A stretch of DNA of 27,538 bases from Bryobacterales bacterium (GTDB lineage Bacteria; Acidobacteriota; Terriglobia; Bryobacterales; Bryobacteraceae): positions 1-27,538 of the forward strand of contig JAEUQE010000112.1 in assembly GCA_016789785.1 (NCBI GenBank). The letters are read 5' to 3'. Of the stretch, positions 23,101-27,538 are shown one piece after another (within the stretch, counting starts at the first letter, position 1; each line of letters starts with the position of its first letter). The notes under the pieces are model-generated. The model was not told where the DNA came from, searched no databases, and saw only the letters and a program-made list of their open reading frames with translations. Both the position numbers and the translations under genes were made by a program.

Positions 23101-25650
23101 TCCACGGTGCAACTGACCGCCTCCAGCGTGGCGGACCCCACCCGGGCCGCCACCGCTACCATCAACTTACAGCCCGCCTCGCCAATCCAGATCTCACTTA
23201 CTCCCGGCACCTCCTCGCTGCAATCGGCGCAGCAAGTCACATTCAGCGCCATTGTTACCGGGACCAGCAACACCGCGGTCACATTTGCGATTCAGCCCGC
23301 CATCGGCACCATCACAGCGGCCGGGCTGTACACGGCTCCACTGTCGATCGCGGCCCAGACCACGATTGTGGTCACCGCGACGAGCGTGGCTGATCCCAGC
23401 CGCTTCGCAACCGCAACGGTGATTCTGCAACCGGTGGGAATCGGCGTGACGCTGTCGCCGTCCAGCGTCACCTTACAAGCCGGACAGAGCGCAACTTTCA
23501 CCGCGCTGGTGAGCGGAACTGGGAATACCGCGATTACTTACTCGCTTGAACCGCAGACCGGCGTCATCACCCCGGGCGGAGTCTACACGGCGCCGTCGGC
23601 CATCACCTCCGCTACCACCGTGCTGTTGCGGGCCACCAGCGTGGCCGACCCAACCCGCTTCGCCACGGCTATCATCAACTTACAGCCCTCCGCGATCAAC
23701 ATCACTCTCGCGCCTACGGTCGTGAACCTCTCCGCCGGTCAATCGGCAACATTTACCCCGTCGGTAACTGGCAGTTCGAACACGGCCGTGACTTACTCGC
23801 TTCAACCGGCCCTCGGAACCATCAGCGCAAACGGCGTCTACACGGCGCCCGCATCGATCGCTGCCGCGACGCAGGTCGTCCTGCGCGTCACCAGTGCAGC
23901 CGACTCCACCAGGTTTGCCACCGCCACCATCAACTTGCAGCCCGGCGCCGCAATCAACGTGAATCTCGCGCCTGCAACCGTGAGCCTGTTCGCCGGCCAG
24001 TCGGCGGCGTTCACCGCCACGGTCTCGGGTGCCACCAACACCGGCGTGAGCTACACACTGCAACCCGCGGTTGGCACGATCACCGGCGCCGGCGTCTACA
24101 CGGCCCCACCGAACATCAGCGCGGTCACAACCGTCGAAGTGCGGGCCACCAGCCTTGCCGATACCAGCCGGTTCGCAGCCGCGATCATCACCCTGCAACC
24201 CGCGGCCACAATATCAGTCACCATCAACCCCTCCAACATCACCCTTGGTCCCGGACAGAGCGTCACCTTCAGCACCAGCATCAGCGGCACGCCGAATAAC
24301 AATGTGACTTACTCGCTGCTTCCTGCAACGGGCTCCATTTCAGCCAGCGGAACCTACACCGCGCCCGCCGCCATCACGTCGGCAAGCACCGTGCAGGTTC
24401 TCGCGATCAGCGTCGCCGACCCTACCAAGGCCGGCATCGCGACGATCAGCCTGCAGCCGAATACCCCGTCCACGGGACTGCGCTTTGTCTCGATGTCTCC
24501 CTGCCGGCTCATGGAAACACGCCCCGACTACAATTTTGAGGGCCGCACCGGAGCGTTCGGCCCGCCGTTCGTGGCCGCAGGCGAGACGCGAACCCTGAGC
24601 CTCCCGCAGTCCAATGTCTGCCCAGTGCCTGCATCGGCACGGGCCTACGTTCTGAATGTCACCCTGATCCCCCGTGGGCCCGCCGACTTCGTCACCATCT
24701 GGCCGGGCGGCGAGACCCGGCCCGACTTTTTCACCGTAAGGTCGCCCGATGGGAACATCGTCGCGAATTCCGCCATTGTGCGGGCCGGCCCACAGAATCA
24801 AATCCAGGTCTACTCCTCCGACGCCGTGGACATGGTCATAGATATCAGTGGTTATTTCACCGACCAGGCGGGCGGTCTGACTTACTACCCACTTACTCCA
24901 TGCCGGGTGGTGGAAACGCGCTCGGAGTACCGGACTCCCCCGGGGCCTTACGGACCGCCCTCCTTCGAAGCCCGGCAGACCCGGCGTTTCCGCTTCCCCG
25001 GCAACCCCTACTGCCAGGTCCCCTCCGGTGCCGCGGCATATTCGGTTACCCTCACCGTCGTGCCGCCCGGACCGCTGCAGTTTCTCACCGCATGGCCTGC
25101 CGGCGGCGCTCAGCCGAATATCTCGAACATCAACTCACCGGGCGGCCGCGTCCTTGCCAACAATGTGATCCTCCCCGCTTCCGCCGACGGCAGTGTCGAC
25201 ATCTTTGCCTTCGACCGCACGGATGTACTGGTGGACATTACAGGTTACTTCGCTCCGGACGACGGCCAGAACGGCCTATCGTACTTCCCGGTGCGGCAGT
25301 GCCGCGCCGTCGACACACAACGGGCAGCCGGCCCATTCGGCGGACCCGCATTCAGCGACGAACTGACGCGGAGTTACGCGCTTCCCGCAGCGGCCTGTGC
25401 CGGCGTCCTGCCATCGGCCAGGGCGTACGCAATTCACGCCACGGCAATTCCGAGCGGCAATCCGATGCCGTTTGTGACTGCTTTTCCAACCGGCCAACCA
25501 CGGCCCAACGCATCGATCCTCAACGCGTTTCAAGGGCAGACCGTGACTAACAGCGCCATTGTTCCGGCGGGCGCAAATGGCTCGATCGACGTATATGCGT
25601 TCCGGTCGTCCCACCTGATTATCGATATTGCAGGCTACTTTGGCCGCTAG
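20149..25650 (+). CDS. Giant secreted SBBP beta-propeller / Ig-repeat protein (about 1833 aa)
   Basis: ATG 20149 starts MNLFFQTIALCALAGSTSTF, a Sec signal; an in-frame TTG at 20116 would only add charged residues before it. Domain order (approximate residues): DUF7948-like domain 40-270 (YAKVRFRDVYAGIDVVYYGN, RLEYDFVVKPGA); seven SBBP-type blades 280-690 (motifs such as VTPTGDVYVTGET, VAPNGNVFFAGTT); Cys-rich linker 724-825; BACON-like domain 838-920; six Ig-like repeats of 85-86 aa 927-1440; three repeats of about 130 aa 1443-1833, each opening with a Tyr/Phe-rich strand and a CR-x-x-(E/D)T motif and closing in DI-x-GYF. No LPxTG or PEP anchor is visible. A cell-surface or extracellular binding/adhesion role is likely from the architecture; no ligand is known. 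It stands alone, divergent from the DUF1592-type gene. Confidence 0.92.
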   Translation: MNLFFQTIALCALAGSTSTFLTAAKTAKPSTNPAQLTSAKPAAGRSPSTALGQLPIIFEPEAGEPAFTGWGGGYRMHLQSGQATFVWARNRSYPVRRGAPLPENPEPIDAERVSMRLEGSRNGIAPEGLEPTSGYSSYFHGNKRENWRTRVPHYAKVRFRDVYAGIDVVYYGNQRRLEYDFVVKPGAHHEQIRLAWDGVKNMRIDETTGDLLLSVASGEVRHLRPHIYQYDGDRKVEIAGAYRLIDKRTMGFTLARYDRTKPLVIDPILLFASHLGGNLTDDAFGVTTDSANNIYVCGRTMSQNFRRSLTSPAYQTEKRNPLATTDIGFDAFLVKLNPAGTSVIYATFLGGMGYDVIHGVSVDANGNPFLAGETTSTVPAEDAFPTVGIGAQSTLAGGPDGFVTKMDFTGTALEWSSYIGGPQPDALYAIAVLGSSVMAVGKQGDDILYAWWNLLNLGPVSKQTYGGAGPGIAYDVVSGPNNLWYVGGIVCSPNLNISSFTNYSGACDGFYMRVNTQGIISNFHYVGSDAFDEVRSLAVTPTGDVYVTGETNSSQQGDNTYGINGFQGDVFVARLDPLGLGTHFGYFGGSLREYGDAIAIDSLGTAWVGGYTQSSDFPDGPFSATKQAIGGYDAFLIRVAPLPNKGFNLLFSTYFGALVSEGIADVTVAPNGNVFFAGTTGRKPDGTSVLPQAIQPSLFTPNFGGGEFDSFIAQVASARVNVTAQRTYGPPSLGSQDPFRVFTTVTMSNSSSITADNCGLSTRLTGGAGGCFNCANVPAGQTVRRAFTTSPGPGGSCSSQTVKLGCETADTQSSTNDAILACPSTPPSQCQPSLAATAIQSPPAGGEQEFTVTIPAGCTWNLSRDQGFVEILSPAIATEDDLPSGTRQVRVRVSPNSTGAARSATLSIRSVASAELRIDQAASTSSVTISLAPSQVTLNPNGTAQFNATVSGATNTAVTYLLQPAVGTISASGLYTAPASIPTASTVQLTASSVADPTRAATATINLQPASPIQISLTPGTSSLQSAQQVTFSAIVTGTSNTAVTFAIQPAIGTITAAGLYTAPLSIAAQTTIVVTATSVADPSRFATATVILQPVGIGVTLSPSSVTLQAGQSATFTALVSGTGNTAITYSLEPQTGVITPGGVYTAPSAITSATTVLLRATSVADPTRFATAIINLQPSAINITLAPTVVNLSAGQSATFTPSVTGSSNTAVTYSLQPALGTISANGVYTAPASIAAATQVVLRVTSAADSTRFATATINLQPGAAINVNLAPATVSLFAGQSAAFTATVSGATNTGVSYTLQPAVGTITGAGVYTAPPNISAVTTVEVRATSLADTSRFAAAIITLQPAATISVTINPSNITLGPGQSVTFSTSISGTPNNNVTYSLLPATGSISASGTYTAPAAITSASTVQVLAISVADPTKAGIATISLQPNTPSTGLRFVSMSPCRLMETRPDYNFEGRTGAFGPPFVAAGETRTLSLPQSNVCPVPASARAYVLNVTLIPRGPADFVTIWPGGETRPDFFTVRSPDGNIVANSAIVRAGPQNQIQVYSSDAVDMVIDISGYFTDQAGGLTYYPLTPCRVVETRSEYRTPPGPYGPPSFEARQTRRFRFPGNPYCQVPSGAAAYSVTLTVVPPGPLQFLTAWPAGGAQPNISNINSPGGRVLANNVILPASADGSVDIFAFDRTDVLVDITGYFAPDDGQNGLSYFPVRQCRAVDTQRAAGPFGGPAFSDELTRSYALPAAACAGVLPSARAYAIHATAIPSGNPMPFVTAFPTGQPRPNASILNAFQGQTVTNSAIVPAGANGSIDVYAFRSSHLIIDIAGYFGR
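22927..24468 (+). repeat. Six in-frame Ig-like tandem repeats (255-258 bp each)
   Basis: Units begin at 22927, 23185, 23440, 23695, 23953 and 24211, giving periods of 258, 255, 255, 258 and 258 bp. Each encodes a variant of ISLAP...V.L..GQSATF.A.V.G..NTAVTY.LQP..GTI...G.YTAP..I...T.V...A.S.AD..R.A.A.I.LQP. The units are similar but clearly diverged, so the array is an older internal duplication rather than recent slippage. Confidence 0.9.
24475..25650 (+). repeat. Three C-terminal in-frame repeats (399, 399 and 378 bp)
   Basis: Units start at 24475, 24874 and 25273. Each contains two cysteines, one in an early PCR or QCR motif and one before the phrase P-x-(S)A-x-AY, suggesting a disulfide in each unit, and each ends in the pattern DI-(S/T/A)-GYF. 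The last unit ends the protein at GYFGR. Confidence 0.88.
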
Positions 25651-25770
25651 AAAGGCCCGAAAAAGGGATCGACGACAGGAACGTTGTCCGATAAGGTAGG
25701 CGTATGGTCAAAACAACCCGCTGCGGCGACGGGAACGGAAAGCCGGGAGCGCGGAGAGGCGGTTTCAGCG

Positions 25771-26396
25771 ATGAACCGCCGCCGGCGGATCGTGGAATCC
25801 GCAGACGCAACACAATTCGTGTCAATCGCATACCAGGATGAGCGCACCATCCTGGAAATGACCGCGACAGGCGCCCCCTTGCAAGACGATTGTCCGGTCG
25901 CTCGCGCGCCAAATCCCCGATTCGATGGCCTCCGTCCTTGTTACTGGACGAGGAACGACGGCACCTTCACCAGGGCAGCGCACCAAGTCTGCCAGTCGAC
26001 TATTGCAGCACCATCCACGGCGCCCCGATCGGACCCTCTGCGGGATCGTGTGGCACTGCGGCTTATCCCAATGAGATCGTGATCGTGGAAGACACTTATT
26101 CCGATCCGAAGTGGGCTCAATTCCGGGTGCTGGCGGTCGAACATAGCCTCCGGGCGTGCTGGTCACAGCCGATCCGCGACAGGGCCGGCGCGCCCATCGG
26201 AACTTTTGCGGTGTATCACAGGCAGGTGATCCGTCGGTCCAGCCATCAACTGGCGATCGCCAAAACTGGTGCCCACCTGGCGGCGGTTGCCATCGAGAAT
26301 CGCCGCGCCAGCGAAGCGATGATGCGTCATGACAAGCGCATGGAAATCGCCGAGTTGGTCGCCCATTTCGGGATCTGGGAAGTCGATCTCGTACGA
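25771..26396 (+). pseudogene. Frameshifted and truncated GAF-PAS sensor gene
   Basis: Three reading frames in succession give one recognisable GAF-domain sensor: DERTILEMTATGAPL (frame of 25771), then KTIVRSLARQIPDSMASVL (from 25883), then LLDEERRHLHQGSAPSLP (from about 25941), followed by a long intact stretch with GPSAGSCGTAAY, IVIVEDTYSDPKW, LRACWSQPIRD and GTFAVYHRQ, ending in the start of a PAS domain (VAHFGIWEVDLV). This GAF type is common in N-terminal sensor regions of PAS histidine kinases and diguanylate cyclases. The PAS domain breaks off at about 26396, where a candidate IS21 end begins. The first frame change looks like a small deletion near 25880, the second like one extra base near 25940. 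No functional product is expected. Confidence 0.7.
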
Positions 26397-26642
26397 TGTA
26401 ATCAATCATCGCGAAGCGTAGATTTCTGGACAGTTGCCGACATCATCGCCGCCGGAGGCGGCAAGTCGATCCGATCATCGCGTTGAGAAAAGAAGTATTG
26501 TGAGTGAAGGAAAGGAGTGGAACCCGGCCGTTAGCAGCGACAGGGTTCCGGTTCTGGACAGCCAAAGAGGGGCGATCCAAAGGTCATCCAATAACGTAGC
26601 TGGAATCGCCTCCGTTGTCCAGAAGCCGCAGGCATTCGCGAC

Positions 26643-27043
26643 TTGGGAAGCGATGAGAACCGGGACGTAGCGTTCCGTTGCGGGCAAACCTTCATCATCT
26701 GCCGCCGCTGCTATCGCGGTCACCGCTCTGTTCGGATCCATGCCGCCAACACGCACGGAAAGAACAAATCCGGGCCGCCAGGCAGCGCCACCAATCAAGC
26801 CCCGAAGGCCGCCAGGATCATTGCGACTCGCAACGCCGCTACCGGCAACGTTGCCGCGCCCGGTCCATCCCGCCGGCCGCCCAAGGCGAAGAAAGCGTGA
26901 CGGATCAATCTTCCCTTTTGAACCTATCCCCGCCATCATCGGGTTGTGAACCAACCCCAACACACCCTCATTGCCGCATCTGCGGACGCGCCGTGCGCTT
27001 TCTCAATCCCTACCGCCGCATCTTGCCCGTCCGGCGCCGTTGA
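26643..27043 (+). pseudogene. Cys-rich zinc-finger passenger ORF of the IS21 element, frameshifted
   Basis: The first part, FRCGQTFIICRRCYRGHR, is read from a TTG at 26643 with no ribosome site; the continuation CSDPCRQHARKEQIR, then QRRYRQRCRA, VTDQSSLL and finally CRICGRAVRFLNPYRRILPV lies in the next frame and ends at TGA 27041-27043. One missing base near 26724 (between the Arg-His-Arg and Cys-Ser-Asp codons) explains the break; repairing it gives a single ORF with several CxxC-type pairs and very basic stretches. From memory, small proteins with this pattern (CDRGHRYCS, RRYQ...RQRRYR, KVTHQG) occur directly upstream of IS21-type transposases in several phyla. It ends 12 nt before istA. 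Its role is unknown. A downstream in-frame GTG at 26897 could still make a 48-aa fragment. Confidence 0.55.
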
Positions 27044-27055
27044 GAGGCTTCCGCA

Positions 27056-27538
27056 ATGATCAGCGAAGAACTCCGCACCAGTATCCGCCGCTACTTTTAC
27101 GCCGAGCATTGGAGAATCGGCACCATCGCCGCGCAACTCAACGTGCATCCCGACACCGTGCGCAATGCCATCGAAGCCAGCCGCTTTCTATCGCGCGACT
27201 TCCTCCGGCCTTCCATCGTCGATCCCTTTACCGCATTCATCCGCGAAACGCTGGAGCAGCATCCACGCTTGCGCGCCACGCGGATCTACCAGATGATCCG
27301 TGACCGCGGCTACTCGGGCAGCATCGTGCAACTACGCCGCGCCGTAGCGCGGATGCGTCCGCAAGTCCGTGAACCCTTCCTCAGCCTGCATACCTTTCCG
27401 GGCGAGCAGGCGCAAGCCGACTGGGCTCACTTCGGCCACGTGCAGGTGGGGCGCGCGAAGCGAACGCTTTCCTGCTTCGTCATGACACTTTCTTACTCGC
27501 GCGCCCTGTATCTGGAGTTTTTCTTCGACCAAACCATG
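27056..27538 (+). CDS. istA: IS21-family transposase IstA, 3'-truncated by window edge
   Basis: 161 codons are open from ATG 27056 to the window end. The N-terminus [20 protein letters not shown] with [20 protein letters not shown] is the helix-turn-helix that binds the element ends. The first catalytic aspartate of the DDE integrase core is in [17 protein letters not shown]. The full family protein is about 400-500 aa, so roughly two thirds is missing to the right, followed normally by the ATPase IstB. It begins 12 nt after the Cys-rich ORF, with weak GAGAGG at about 27042 as ribosome site. It catalyses cut-and-paste or replicative movement of the element together with IstB. No frameshift is visible in this part, so the transposase may be active even though its passenger is broken. 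Confidence 0.9.
   Translation, partial: MISEELRTSIRRYFYAEHWRIGTIAAQLNVHPDTVRNAIEASRFLSRDFLRPSIVDPFTAFIRETLEQHPRLRATRIYQMIRDRGYSGSIVQLRRAVARMRPQVREPFLSLHTFPGEQAQADWAHFGHVQVGRAKRTLSCFVMTLSYSRALYLEFFFDQTM

Larger units (their letters stand above)
26397..27538 (+). mobile_element. IS21-family insertion element, left part (right part outside window)
   Basis: The istA-type transposase at the right edge defines an IS21-family element. Its left end is proposed at 26397, where TGTAATCAATC begins: the TGT start fits the family, the adjacent GAF-PAS gene is interrupted exactly there, and three copies of TTCTGGACA (26424, 26552, and inverted at 26616-26624) lie inside, resembling the repeated terminal transposase sites known in this family. 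Inside are a frameshifted Cys-rich ORF and istA. istB, the right end and the target duplication are not in the window, so the left boundary is a hypothesis. Confidence 0.55.

Noticed and set aside
25758..25780. ggcggtt/aaccgcc inverted repeat as a terminator of the giant gene
   Set aside because: It lies over 100 bp after the stop, inside the start of the GAF remnant, and has no T-run.
26475..26963. 162-aa minus-strand ORF in the IS21 left region
   Set aside because: It overlaps the better supported Cys-rich ORF, contains no recognisable motif and lacks a ribosome site.

Overview
The window is a GC-rich bacterial chromosomal segment. The gene families point to an Acidobacteriota soil bacterium of the Solibacter/Bryobacter type: a multi-domain cytochrome-c-like protein of the DUF1587/1592/1588/1585 type, a giant secreted SBBP-propeller protein with Ig-like repeats and a C-terminal 'PCR-x-x-(E/D)TR' repeat, and an RND efflux operon led by a TetR regulator. 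This placement is inferred from gene content only; no rRNA or other taxonomic marker is present.

Layout. 1-4536 (minus strand): a tetR -> periplasmic adaptor -> RND pump operon with overlapping or near-touching genes. The pump runs off the left edge. A palindrome flanked by direct repeats sits just before the tetR start and is a likely operator. 4689-6320 (plus): a secreted M23-type metallopeptidase with a C-terminal PPC-like domain. 6538-6951 (plus): a hicAB toxin-antitoxin pair in which hicA is frameshifted twice and hicB is intact. 6952-7497: gene-poor spacer with a 16-bp tandem duplication. 7498-10719 (plus): a compact unit of zinc-dependent dehydrogenase, rhamnulokinase-like sugar kinase, a 59-aa single-pass membrane protein and a DinB/DUF1572 protein.

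10728-14873 (minus): a second tight operon of SAM methyltransferase with a zinc ribbon, family 2 glycosyltransferase, NarX-type histidine kinase and NarL/FixJ response regulator. 15125-20013 (minus): DUF1592-type secreted haem protein, AspA/DoeB-like deacylase and M81 (MlrC-like) peptidase. 20149-25650 (plus): a giant secreted protein of about 1833 residues (DUF7948-like domain, seven SBBP-like blades, Cys-rich and BACON-like segments, six Ig-like repeats, three C-terminal repeats).

25771-27538 (plus): a decaying or mobile segment. A frameshifted GAF/PAS sensor gene stops abruptly where an IS21-family element appears to begin. That element carries a frameshifted Cys-rich passenger ORF directly upstream of istA, which runs off the right edge. 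No tRNA, rRNA, CRISPR array or classical phage gene was seen. The most informative features are the IS21 insertion with its Cys-rich passenger, the broken hicA beside an intact hicB, the tetR operator, the giant repeat protein, and an unusual frame-independent enrichment of ACTTAC in the distal half of that giant gene.
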